NCBI GenBank assembly: GCA_016205125.1
Contig: JACQJE010000215.1
Span: forward strand, 1-10,813
DNA: 10,813 bases
Reading direction: 5' to 3'
Source of the DNA: Deltaproteobacteria bacterium
GTDB taxonomy: Bacteria > Bdellovibrionota > O2-12-FULL-43-9 > JACQJE01
Both the position numbers and the translations under genes were made by a program. This document shows positions 3,976 through 10,813 of the stretch, piece after piece. Below the pieces are notes generated by a model. The model did not search any database. It was not told the origin of the DNA and was given only the letters and a program-made list of their open reading frames with translations. The stretch's first letter is position 1. The number at the start of each line of letters is the position of its first letter.

Positions 3976-5142
3976 ATGAGTAGGGGTTTCCGTTACTTTA
4001 TTTCGTTTGCTGTGATTTTTGGAATGATTGTTGGAGCGGTTGCGTGCAAGAAAAAAATTGAAGCGGCGCGCTCTGCGGAGGACCCGATCCGCATCGGGGA
4101 GTTTCTTTCTCTGACGGGAGCGACGGCAACGTTTGGAATTTCCACCCGGAATGGCGTAGAGCTTGCGGTCGAAGAAATCAATGCTGGTGGGGGTGTTCTG
4201 GGGAGAAAGCTCAAGACGATCGTGTTGGATGACCAGGGAAAGCCTGAAGAGGCGGCGACAGCGGTTACGAAGCTGATTAATGAAGACAGAGTGGATGTGC
4301 TGATTGGCGAAGTGGCGAGTTCCCTCTCCTTAGCGGCGGCCCCCATTGCTCAGGCGAAAGGGGTGCCGATGATCTCTCCCTCCTCGACCAATCCGAAGGT
4401 GACTGCGGTGGGAGATCATATCTTCCGCATCTGTTTCATTGATCCCTTCCAGGGCGCTGTGATGGCTCAATTTGCGTCTATGACCTTAAAGGCAAAGAGA
4501 GCCGCTCTATTGAGGGACATCAGAAATGACTACAGCATTGGACTGGCAGACTTTTTTGTGGAGAAGTTTAAGAAATTAGGGGGTGAGGTGGCGATTGATC
4601 AATCGTACAGCGCCGGCGATGTCGATTTCAAGGCCCAGTTGACGGCGATCAAGGCGACGAAGCCGGATGTGATTTTTGTCCCGGGTTATTACACCGAAGT
4701 CGGTCTGGTCGCCCGGCAGGCTCGTGAATTAGGGATTACGGTGCCCCTTCTGGGTGGCGATGGATGGGCCTCGGAGAAGCTGACGGAAATTGGAGGAATC
4801 GCGATTGCCGGTAGTTTCTTCAGCGATCATTGCTCCATGTCAGATCCGAACCCTGTGCTGCAGTCTTTTGTGAAGAAATATGAAGCCAAGTTTGGAAGCA
4901 AACCGGACGCGCTGGCGGCGCTTGGTTACGATTCTGCGATGCTGGTTGTGGATGCTCTGAAGCGGGCTGATTCGCTCGATAAATCTGCGATCCGGAAGGC
5001 GTTAGCGGAGACGCGCGATTATCAGGGCATTACAGGTTTAATCACCATGGACGCGGAACGGAACGCAGTGAAATCGGCAGTGGTGATGAAAGTGACTGCT
5101 GATGGCAATCATGAGTATGTGACGACTGTTCAACCGAATTGA
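3976..5142 (+). CDS. livJ/livK-like: Branched-chain amino acid ABC transporter substrate-binding lipoprotein
   Basis: A 388-residue periplasmic binding protein (Peripla_BP_6 type) that captures branched-chain amino acids, or related amides or urea, and delivers them to the LivH/LivM channel. Residues 1-24 are a lipoprotein signal: basic start, hydrophobic core, and a lipobox 'AVAC' with C24 as the lipidated residue. The mature part begins 'DPIRIGEFLSLTGATATFG' (36-54) and shows 'VELAVEEINAGGGVLGRKL' (61-79). 'VLIGEVASSLSLAAAPIAQ' (108-126) and the ligand-site loop 'SPSSTNP' (134-140) follow, then the C-terminal lobe 'VIFVPGYYTEVGLVARQAR'. All are standard for LivJ/LivK-like proteins. The RBS GGAGG (3962-3966) is 9 bases before ATG. 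It is the first gene of the operon; the permease starts 3 bases after its stop. The exact ligand cannot be settled from sequence alone. Confidence 0.92.
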   Translation: MSRGFRYFISFAVIFGMIVGAVACKKKIEAARSAEDPIRIGEFLSLTGATATFGISTRNGVELAVEEINAGGGVLGRKLKTIVLDDQGKPEEAATAVTKLINEDRVDVLIGEVASSLSLAAAPIAQAKGVPMISPSSTNPKVTAVGDHIFRICFIDPFQGAVMAQFASMTLKAKRAALLRDIRNDYSIGLADFFVEKFKKLGGEVAIDQSYSAGDVDFKAQLTAIKATKPDVIFVPGYYTEVGLVARQARELGITVPLLGGDGWASEKLTEIGGIAIAGSFFSDHCSMSDPNPVLQSFVKKYEAKFGSKPDALAALGYDSAMLVVDALKRADSLDKSAIRKALAETRDYQGITGLITMDAERNAVKSAVVMKVTADGNHEYVTTVQPN

Positions 5143-5145
5143 GAC

Positions 5146-6057
5146 ATGGATGTTTTCCTTCAACACATCATCAATGGGGTTGCCGTAGGGACGATTTATT
5201 CGCTGATCGCGCTCGGCTACACGATGGTTTACGGCATCCTGAGCCTTGTCAATTTTGCTCACAGCGATGTTTTCATGATCGGGGCTTTTTCCGGTTATTA
5301 CGTGGCCAGGTGGCTTGGCATCGGAGTGGGGGGTGCCGATCACCCCTTTGGTCATCTGACCCTCGTGATGATGACCGCGATGATGGTTTGCGCGGCGCTC
5401 GCTTTAATCATTGAGCGGTTCGCCTATCGCCCTCTGCGCAATGCTCCTCGCCTGAATGTCCTGATTACCGCGATTGGGGTCTCCCTCTTTCTCGAATATG
5501 CAGGCCAGGTTCTCTTTGGCGCTGACCCGAAATTTTTCCCTCAATTTTTTGAAACGAAGCCGCTCATTGCGAGCGGGGCGCTTCACATCACGAATGTTCA
5601 ATGCCTGACGCTGGCGATTTCTCTCTCTTTGATGGCGGCACTCCATTTATTCATTCATAAGACGAGAACGGGTACCGCGATGCGTGCCGTTTCTCACAGC
5701 TATACGGTCTCGTCGCTGATGGGTATTTCTGTCAATAAGATCATCGTAGTGACCTTTCTCATCGGCTCGGCCCTGGCGGGTGCCGCGGGCGTGCTGGTCA
5801 GTTGTGCCTATCCAAAGATCGAACCTCTCATGGGGGTTCTTCCGGGTTTAAAAGCGTTTGTCGCGGCTGTGCTGGGCGGGATTGGTCATATTCCGGGAGC
5901 GATGTTCGGCGGGATTATTATTGGCTTGCTGGAGGAGATGATTGTCGGTTACGGATATTCATCCTATCGGGATGGGTTGGCCTTTGCGATTTTGATCCTG
6001 ATCCTCCTCTACCGGCCGGCAGGATTGTTCGGAAATCATATTCCTGAGAAAGTATGA
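5146..6057 (+). CDS. livH: Branched-chain amino acid ABC transporter permease LivH
   Basis: A 303-residue inner-membrane permease that forms one half of the substrate channel with LivM. The sequence is a chain of hydrophobic segments with LivH hallmarks: 'NGVAVGTIYSLIALGYTMVYG' near the N-terminus, 'SLVNFAHSD' (33-41; most relatives have Gly where S40 stands), 'YRPLRNAPRLNVLITAIGVS' (94-113), a cytoplasmic coupling loop around 176-197 ('GTAMRAVSHSYTVSSLMGIS'), 'GSALAGAAGVL', and the closing 'LYRPAGLFG' (288-296). The length is normal. ATG 5146 lies 3 bases after the binding-protein stop with almost no Shine-Dalgarno sequence, so translation probably depends on coupling to the upstream gene. 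The stop overlaps the livM start as ATGA (6054-6057). Confidence 0.93.
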   Translation: MDVFLQHIINGVAVGTIYSLIALGYTMVYGILSLVNFAHSDVFMIGAFSGYYVARWLGIGVGGADHPFGHLTLVMMTAMMVCAALALIIERFAYRPLRNAPRLNVLITAIGVSLFLEYAGQVLFGADPKFFPQFFETKPLIASGALHITNVQCLTLAISLSLMAALHLFIHKTRTGTAMRAVSHSYTVSSLMGISVNKIIVVTFLIGSALAGAAGVLVSCAYPKIEPLMGVLPGLKAFVAAVLGGIGHIPGAMFGGIIIGLLEEMIVGYGYSSYRDGLAFAILILILLYRPAGLFGNHIPEKV

Positions 6058-7082
6058 AAGGGAGAGTCATAAAAAGAGGATTCACGAGCGCTGCGGTGAT
6101 CGGCAGCCTTCTGCTTGCCCAGCGCTTTCTTCCTGATTTTCTTGGCCCCTATTTCACAACGATCCTCTCCTATTGCTGTTTTAATATTATTCTTGCTGTG
6201 GGGTTGAACGTCGTTACAGGTTTTTGCGGTCAATTCTCTCTCGGCCACGCTGGGTTCATGGCTGTGGGAGCGTATGTGTCTGCTCTCTTTTCTGTCTATG
6301 CTCTTCCGGCATTGGAATCCTCTTTTCCTTTAGTGAAGAGTTTTCCGCAGCTTTCATTTGTTGCGGCCCTTCTGCTTGGCTCTCTTTCTGCCGCTGGGGC
6401 GGGGTGGCTGGTCGGGTTGCCAGCGCTTCGTCTGCGAGGCGATTATCTCGCCATTGTGACTCTTGGGTTTGGAGAAATTATCCGCGTTCTGATTCTCAAT
6501 CTCGATTTTGCGGGTGGAGCGAGGGGGCTGATTGGGATTCCTCAGCGGACCGATCTCTTTTGGTCACTCGGATCGAGTTTTGTCGCGGTGCTTTTTATTG
6601 CCCGCATGATTCAGAGCAGTTATGGCAGATCGCTCAAAGCCATCCGTGACGATGAAGTTGCGGCTGAGGCTGTGGGAGTCGATACGACGCGGCGGAAGGT
6701 GCAGGCTTTTGTCATCGGTGCCTTTTTTGCCGGTTTGGCGGGGGGGCTTTTTGCGCACCATCTCGCCTTTCTCAATCCAAACAGCTTTACCTTTGTAAAA
6801 TCTGTTGAAATTCTCATCATGGTCGTGATGGGCGGGATGGGGAGCATCACTGGCTCTGTGGTCACAGCGGTTTTTCTGACCATTCTTCCTGAGGCTCTGC
6901 GCCCATTACAGGAAATCACCAAAGTCGATTTGAGGATGGTCTTCTATTCGCTTCTTCTTATTTTAACCATGCTTCTTCGCCCGGCCGGTCTCTTTGGACA
7001 AAAAGAGTGGATCGATTTCATCCCTGCCCGCCTGGCTGCCTGTTTGAGAAAGTCGCGCCTGGTGAAAGGGTGGTCGCTGTGA
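6054..7082 (+). CDS. livM: Branched-chain amino acid ABC transporter permease LivM
   Basis: A 342-residue inner-membrane permease, the partner of LivH in the import channel. Hallmarks: 'IILAVGLNVVTGFCGQFSLGHAGFMAVGAY' (45-74), 'LRLRGDYLAIVTLGFGEIIR' (125-144), the cytoplasmic coupling loop 'GRSLKAIRDDEVAAEAVGVD' (191-210) that contacts the ATPase, 'GAFFAGLAGGLFAH' (222-235), 'VVMGGMGSITGS' (257-268) and the terminal 'LLRPAGLFGQKEW'. The N-terminus has a short basic leader before the first membrane segment, and the protein ends with a basic tail of about 25 residues. The start overlaps the livH stop by four bases, and its own stop overlaps the GTG start of the ATPase gene by four bases (7079-7082). 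These overlaps point to one mRNA and balanced synthesis of the two permeases and the ATPase. Confidence 0.93.
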   Translation: MKGRVIKRGFTSAAVIGSLLLAQRFLPDFLGPYFTTILSYCCFNIILAVGLNVVTGFCGQFSLGHAGFMAVGAYVSALFSVYALPALESSFPLVKSFPQLSFVAALLLGSLSAAGAGWLVGLPALRLRGDYLAIVTLGFGEIIRVLILNLDFAGGARGLIGIPQRTDLFWSLGSSFVAVLFIARMIQSSYGRSLKAIRDDEVAAEAVGVDTTRRKVQAFVIGAFFAGLAGGLFAHHLAFLNPNSFTFVKSVEILIMVVMGGMGSITGSVVTAVFLTILPEALRPLQEITKVDLRMVFYSLLLILTMLLRPAGLFGQKEWIDFIPARLAACLRKSRLVKGWSL

Positions 7083-8611
7083 AACCATCCGCTGTACTTA
7101 AACTCGATCAGCTTTCGATTCACTTTGGCGGACTGCAGGCGTTGAAGGGATTTGATTTGACAGTTCATGAAAAAGAGCTTCTTGGGATTATTGGGCCAAA
7201 CGGCGCGGGCAAGTCCACCGTCTTCAACCTCATTACCGGAATTTATCCGCCGAGCGGGGGTTCGATGGAGTTTAACGCAATCCCTTTAACAGGCCTCAAG
7301 CCGCATCAGATTTCCCGAGTCGGCATCGCCCGTACCTTCCAGAATATCCGCCTTTTTTCAGGCTTGACAGTGCGCGATCATATCCGCCTTTCCTGCGGAC
7401 AGCGCCACCCCTATACGCTTTGGGATGCCCTCTTTATGAGCGGGAAGCGCGCCCGGATGGAGGAAGAGATTGATCACAAAACCGACCGGCTCCTGCAGGA
7501 GTTTGGATTGACGGATGTGGCGGATCTCTTCGCCACTCACCTCCCTTATGGACGTCAGAGGAGAGTGGAGATTGTCCGCGCCCTCGCAAGCGAACCGAAA
7601 CTTCTCCTTCTGGATGAGCCAGCGGCGGGCCTGAATACGACAGAAACCCAGCATCTGATGAGTTTGGTTCGCCGCCTCCGTGACGAATACGGCTTGACCC
7701 TCGTTGTGATTGAACATGACATGCGCTTTATTATGGGGTTGTGTGAAAGAATCGCGGTACTCGATTCGGGCGAAAAAATAGCCGAAGGGGATCCCCTCTC
7801 TGTTCAATCAGATCCCGCAGTCATTAAGGCTTATCTTGGCGCTGAAAAATCGGCCCCAAAGAAAAAGAGCGAAAAGTCTGCGGCCTCTGCTCAACCCCTC
7901 CTTGAAATTGAGGGGCTGGATGTTTCCTACGGCCCGATTGCCGCGCTTAAAAAATGCGATCTCACCGTCTCAGAAGGGGAGATTGTCACGCTGATTGGGG
8001 CGAATGGAGCAGGAAAGTCGACTCTGCTGCGGGCTATTTCAGGACTGATTCCTCCGCGAGCGGGAGAAATCCGTTTTGAAAAAAGAAACCTCCAGACCAG
8101 AGCCCCGCATGATATTGTTGCCTTAGGGATTTCTCATGTTCCAGAGGGGAGAGGGATCTTTCCGAATCTGACGGTGGAAGAAAACCTCGCTCTCGGGGCG
8201 TATCTCCGACATGGGAGGGAGAGCCTGCAGAAGGACAAAGAATATGTCTGTTCACTTTTTCCGATTTTGCAAAAGCGCCTGAAACAGCGTGGTGGAACCC
8301 TTTCGGGTGGCGAACAGCAGATGCTGGCCATCGGTCGTGCCCTGATGATGCGGCCGCGCCTTTTGCTCCTGGATGAGCCTTCGCTAGGTCTCGCCCCACA
8401 GCTTGTCGATCTTATTTTTCACCTGATTCGGACCATCAACGAAAGCGGGGTGACGATTCTCCTGGTCGAACAGAATGCTCACATGGCTCTGCTCTACGCA
8501 GATCGGGGCTATGTCCTGGAGACGGGCTCTCTTGTCGCGGAAGGTTCAGCGGATCGCCTGCTGGGGGATCCGGCGATCCAGACCGCTTATTTGGGAATGG
8601 ATGCCTCTTGA
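7079..8611 (+). CDS. livGF: Fused LivG-LivF branched-chain amino acid ABC transporter ATPase
   Basis: A 510-residue protein carrying both cytoplasmic ATPases of the importer in one chain. The LivG half (about 7-254) has Walker A GPNGAGKST (39-47), signature 'LPYGRQRR' (155-162), Walker B 'LLLLDEP' with catalytic E180, and the switch His (H213) in 'VIEHDM'. A Lys/Ser/Ala-rich linker (about 255-272) follows. The LivF half has Walker A GANGAGKST (307-315), a canonical LSGGEQ (408-413), Walker B with E433 and 'LLVEQN' (Gln in place of the switch His, which is normal for LivF). LivG and LivF are usually separate genes of about 250 and 235 codons, so the fusion joins two complete domains and fixes a 1:1 ratio. 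The start chosen is GTG 7079-7081, overlapping the livM stop, with AGGG 8 bases before it. Starting further upstream at 7007 would need a long overlap with livM. Confidence 0.93.
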   Translation: MKPSAVLKLDQLSIHFGGLQALKGFDLTVHEKELLGIIGPNGAGKSTVFNLITGIYPPSGGSMEFNAIPLTGLKPHQISRVGIARTFQNIRLFSGLTVRDHIRLSCGQRHPYTLWDALFMSGKRARMEEEIDHKTDRLLQEFGLTDVADLFATHLPYGRQRRVEIVRALASEPKLLLLDEPAAGLNTTETQHLMSLVRRLRDEYGLTLVVIEHDMRFIMGLCERIAVLDSGEKIAEGDPLSVQSDPAVIKAYLGAEKSAPKKKSEKSAASAQPLLEIEGLDVSYGPIAALKKCDLTVSEGEIVTLIGANGAGKSTLLRAISGLIPPRAGEIRFEKRNLQTRAPHDIVALGISHVPEGRGIFPNLTVEENLALGAYLRHGRESLQKDKEYVCSLFPILQKRLKQRGGTLSGGEQQMLAIGRALMMRPRLLLLDEPSLGLAPQLVDLIFHLIRTINESGVTILLVEQNAHMALLYADRGYVLETGSLVAEGSADRLLGDPAIQTAYLGMDAS

Positions 8612-8636
8612 CAAGTCGCATCAAGGCAGTTAATCA
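8608..8636 (+). promoter_or_regulatory. Candidate promoter of the HU/IHF gene
   Basis: A perfect TTGACA (8608-8613) overlaps the stop codon of the fused ATPase gene. The -10 is unclear: GTTAAT (8629-8634, 15-bp spacer) or TAATCA (8631-8636, 17-bp spacer). Either would start RNA shortly before the ATG at 8664. Readthrough from the transport operon is also possible. Confidence 0.4.
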
Positions 8637-8663
8637 GTTTGAATCGTGGCTTGGAGGTCAAAA

Positions 8664-8954
8664 ATGACGAAATCTCAACTGATAGAAGAAGTTGCGAAGC
8701 GGGCAAATACCACAGTCAAGAAGGCAGAACTGATTGTGGATACGATTTTTAGTTCGATGGTGGAGGCTCTGGAAAATAACGATCGCATCGAAATTCGCGG
8801 TTTTGGAAGCTTTGTGAATAAGAGCTATGGAGCCTATGTGGGAAGAAACCCGCGCAGCGGGGAGTCGATCGAAGTCCCCCCAAAGCATCTTCCCTTCTTC
8901 AAAGTAGGAAAGGAATTGCGCGAGATCCTCGCAAAACCTAAACAGGCGTTATAA
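8664..8954 (+). CDS. HU/IHF-family nucleoid DNA-binding protein (IHF-beta-like)
   Basis: A 96-residue architectural DNA-bending protein of the HU/IHF family, acting as a dimer on the chromosome. The N-terminal helices are 'TKSQLIEEVAKRA' and 'AELIVDTIFSSMVEAL'. 'DRIEIRGFGSF' (40-50) is the core strand segment, typical of IhfB. The DNA-gripping arm contains 'GRNPRSGESIEV' (60-71), with P63 the residue that intercalates between base pairs. 'LPFFKVGKELREIL' (76-89) is the closing helix. The combination of 'IEIRGFGSF' and 'PFFKVGKEL' points to the IHF-beta side of the family rather than HU. The start is ATG 8664, with GGAGG (8653-8657) in front; the GTG at 8646 is rejected because the RBS lies between them. 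It is convergent with the next gene, with a single base between the two stop codons. Confidence 0.92.
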   Translation: MTKSQLIEEVAKRANTTVKKAELIVDTIFSSMVEALENNDRIEIRGFGSFVNKSYGAYVGRNPRSGESIEVPPKHLPFFKVGKELREILAKPKQAL

Positions 8955-8983
8955 ATCAAGGCTTCTCGACAAGCGCGCTGTTT
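8940..8983. terminator. Stem-loop spanning the two convergent stop codons
   Basis: Bases 8940-8948 pair with 8974-8983 (nine pairs, one bulged G at 8977) around a 25-nt loop. The loop contains both stop codons (8952-8954 plus, 8956-8958 minus). A short T-rich run follows on the minus strand only. It may serve as a two-way transcription end between the convergent genes, but it lacks a proper T-tract and the loop is long. Confidence 0.3.
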
Positions 8984-10527
8984 GAGGAGTGGTGTGCGAT
9001 CGAGTCGAGCCAGGCACTCCAGTCGGCCTCTTGCTCGCCGTTCTCTCCGGTATTTGTCCGATCGGTCCTGAAGAGTGAAAAGGCAAGTTCCATCTCTTTT
9101 TCGGGAGATCTCTTCAGCGGATCTGCGCCATTTGGGAGTTCTGGCAAAACGAAGCGATCGCTGTTGTAAGGGATGACGATCGTCCAGAAATCCTGACCCT
9201 CCGGCTCTCTCAAAGTCGCAACAGAAAACTCAGGCTGCAGCTCCTGCGCGGAGAGAGGCGTAAAGCCATATTCCCGCGTTCCTGCCAGATGATTCGGCAT
9301 TACAATCGGGAGGAAGGTGTGAAACTCTTCTCTTCCGAATTGATTCCTGCTGATGTCCCGCTTAAAGGAGGCTGTCATTCCGGTTGCTCTTTTTCTCTCT
9401 TCTCCAAAGTGATCGGGGAGATCGAGTGCAAAGGCTCCCAGATAAGATTTGGACATTGAAGCGAGCGGCAGGTCTGCTGGAGAGAGAATCTCAAGCTCGG
9501 CCGCTTTCTGATTTTTATCTGTCATTTTGAAATCAAATGGAACCAGTTCTCCCCCTTCTCCCGAAAAGTCTACTGCGCTGATCATCAGAAGATTGAGGTT
9601 TTTGGGAAAGCCGCTTGCTTTAACCGTTCGCCTGGACTTAAGCCGATGCGAGAGCGGCACATCCACCTGCATCATTTCACCACTCGCATAAAGATCTGCT
9701 GTTCCAATTCTTTCGATATTGACCAGACTCATCATCTCACTCATGAGCCCCTCATTCCGGTAGAGATTGAGGAGATCAGAAAAAGGGAGTGTCGCCTGAA
9801 GAGCGGTCAGCTTCACTGTCTGATCGGACTGAACGGGAAGCCAGTAGGAGGATTTCTTCATTTCGACAGGAATAAACCGGAAGACATATTCTGTCTGCTT
9901 TGGAATAAAGAAGTTGCTTGGAAATTTTCTTTCCCCATAGAAATAACCTGTATCCATCGGACCGACGAGTGAGTTGAGTTTCAGATCGACAAACGATTGC
10001 AGTGACAGTTCCGGCAGCACAATCCCAAGATGGATCCAGTCATCTCCGTCAGCCATCCGGGGCCATGAGGTGATCGTTCCTTCCACTCTTGTCACAGATC
10101 GTTCTGAAGGGGCTATCGCCGGTTCAAGAGCAATGGTGAGCGTTCCCTCCTGAACAGAGGTGATCGTGTAGGCCACATATCCATCCATTACTGCTGTCAC
10201 GGCAGTGCCATTCCGGATGGCGTCGTCGACAAAAGTTACTTCCCCATCAGAACTGGTCATCTGGTAGTTTCCCGGAAAAGGATCGCCCTCTCTCGTTCCG
10301 ACCAGTACAGCGGCGCGAGGGAGCGGCTCTCCCGTACCGGCAGCGATGACGTGAACCGTCAGCACACTTTCCGGCTCATAAATGCCGATCGAGCGGCCGA
10401 TTTCTTCGAGGAAGTTCAGCTCCTGAGGCGCAAACGCATGGTGGGGAAGCGCCGCCCAGGCCTGAGGAACGGTGAGGAGTGATACGAGCAGAAAAGAACA
10501 AAGGCCAGAAACTCCATACCTCTTCAT
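8956..10527 (-). CDS. Secreted protein with carboxypeptidase-regulatory-like domain, function unknown
   Basis: A 523-residue protein with a clear Sec signal: 'MKR' start, hydrophobic stretch 9-20 and a cleavage site after 'QAWA' (residue 25). Residues about 55-135 look like a carboxypeptidase-regulatory-like/transthyretin-type beta domain: 'LTVHVIAAGTGEPLPRAAVLV', then 'TSSDGEVTF' and 'VTAVMDGYVAYTITSV'. Such domains usually aid surface or periplasmic display or adhesion. The remaining ~390 residues are beta-rich without a motif I recognise. There are no cysteines beyond the signal, no transmembrane helix after it and no visible catalytic signature. The start at 10525-10527 is supported by GGGAGGGG just upstream. 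I rejected a longer frame back to 10569 because it would put 14 residues before the signal peptide. It is transcribed alone, toward the HU/IHF gene. It could be an envelope or outer-surface protein; the product stays hypothetical. Confidence 0.78.
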   Translation of the reverse strand: MKRYGVSGLCSFLLVSLLTVPQAWAALPHHAFAPQELNFLEEIGRSIGIYEPESVLTVHVIAAGTGEPLPRAAVLVGTREGDPFPGNYQMTSSDGEVTFVDDAIRNGTAVTAVMDGYVAYTITSVQEGTLTIALEPAIAPSERSVTRVEGTITSWPRMADGDDWIHLGIVLPELSLQSFVDLKLNSLVGPMDTGYFYGERKFPSNFFIPKQTEYVFRFIPVEMKKSSYWLPVQSDQTVKLTALQATLPFSDLLNLYRNEGLMSEMMSLVNIERIGTADLYASGEMMQVDVPLSHRLKSRRTVKASGFPKNLNLLMISAVDFSGEGGELVPFDFKMTDKNQKAAELEILSPADLPLASMSKSYLGAFALDLPDHFGEERKRATGMTASFKRDISRNQFGREEFHTFLPIVMPNHLAGTREYGFTPLSAQELQPEFSVATLREPEGQDFWTIVIPYNSDRFVLPELPNGADPLKRSPEKEMELAFSLFRTDRTNTGENGEQEADWSAWLDSIAHHSSNSALVEKP

Positions 10528-10579
10528 GGGTGCCCCTCCCCAATCTGTGTACGAGCACTTCTGGAACACTCTTAAGGCT

Positions 10580-10609
10580 GTTATACCCCGCCTCCTGGCA
10601 CTCTCGCAA
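10580..10609 (-). promoter_or_regulatory. Candidate promoter of the secreted-protein gene
   Basis: On the minus strand, TTGCGA (10604-10609), an 18-bp spacer and TATAAC (10580-10585) lie about 52 bases upstream of the ATG at 10525-10527. The -10 is 5 of 6 and the -35 is 4 of 6 to consensus. The rest of 10610-10813 holds no gene that I can support. Confidence 0.5.
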
Positions 10610-10813
10610 TGAAAACCAGCACTGCTGAGCCTGGTGCGGCTTAAGGAGGAAAAGGTCTCTTTTACACTGAAAATTCTGGAAGCTGTGATACTTTGCGCAA
10701 ACCGCTTCTATACTCGACAACAGAAATAATTGCGCATCTTTCGGAACGCGGGGTAAATGTCGACCACATTGTATAGGTTGCGGAGAACAAAACCAGTGTG
10801 GGGATATATAAAC

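Noticed and set aside
10376-10720. 114-codon minus-strand frame upstream of the secreted protein
   Set aside because: It overlaps the signal-peptide region of a well supported gene in another frame, crosses the promoter and shows no family features.
10754-10813. Operator or promoter near the right edge (AATGT-N5-ACATT and a TATATA run)
   Set aside because: The repeat arms are only five bases and the -35/-10 spacing is poor. Without the sequence beyond the edge it cannot be supported.

Overview
The window looks like chromosomal DNA from a Gram-negative-type (diderm) bacterium. Three things suggest this: a lipoprotein-type branched-chain amino acid binding protein, an IHF-beta-like nucleoid protein, and a large Sec-exported protein. 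I cannot place the organism firmly. The HU/IHF protein resembles those of Nitrospirota and Deltaproteobacteria-type lineages as I remember them, but this is inference only.

The left third (about 1-3110) is a dense cluster of small type II toxin-antitoxin (TA) genes and TA debris in visibly AT-rich DNA. Reading leftward on the minus strand there is a ribbon-helix-helix antitoxin plus PIN toxin. The PIN reading frame runs on in frame into the start of a HigB/RelE-type toxin, which is then broken by a frameshift. Its XRE-type antitoxin (18-323) is still intact. A divergent plus-strand Phd/YefM-VapC pair (1645-2282) follows, with a TGTACA operator around its -35 box. Immediately behind vapC lies a 112-bp relic of a second RHH-PIN module, about 79% identical to the intact copy. 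Then come a palindromic element, a possible terminator and a minus-strand DUF4258-DUF2283 pair (2660-3111).

The middle (3386-8611) is metabolic. It starts with a TIGR00725/SLOG-type Rossmann protein. After a strong promoter comes a complete high-affinity branched-chain amino acid (or related amide) ABC importer: lipoprotein binding protein, LivH and LivM permeases, and a single polypeptide in which the LivG and LivF ATPases are fused. The genes are tightly coupled, with one 3-bp gap and then two 4-bp start-stop overlaps.

The right part holds an IHF-beta/HU-family gene (8664-8954). It is convergent, with one base between stop codons, to a 523-codon secreted protein (8956-10527, minus) that has an N-terminal carboxypeptidase-regulatory-like fold and no recognised function beyond that. 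The last ~285 bases contain only the candidate promoter of that gene.

I do not see a clearly new defence or catalytic system. The observations most worth a second look are the scrambled TA cluster (PIN/RelE chimeric frame, relic duplicate, two well-formed operators), the DUF4258-DUF2283 pair and the LivG-LivF fusion.
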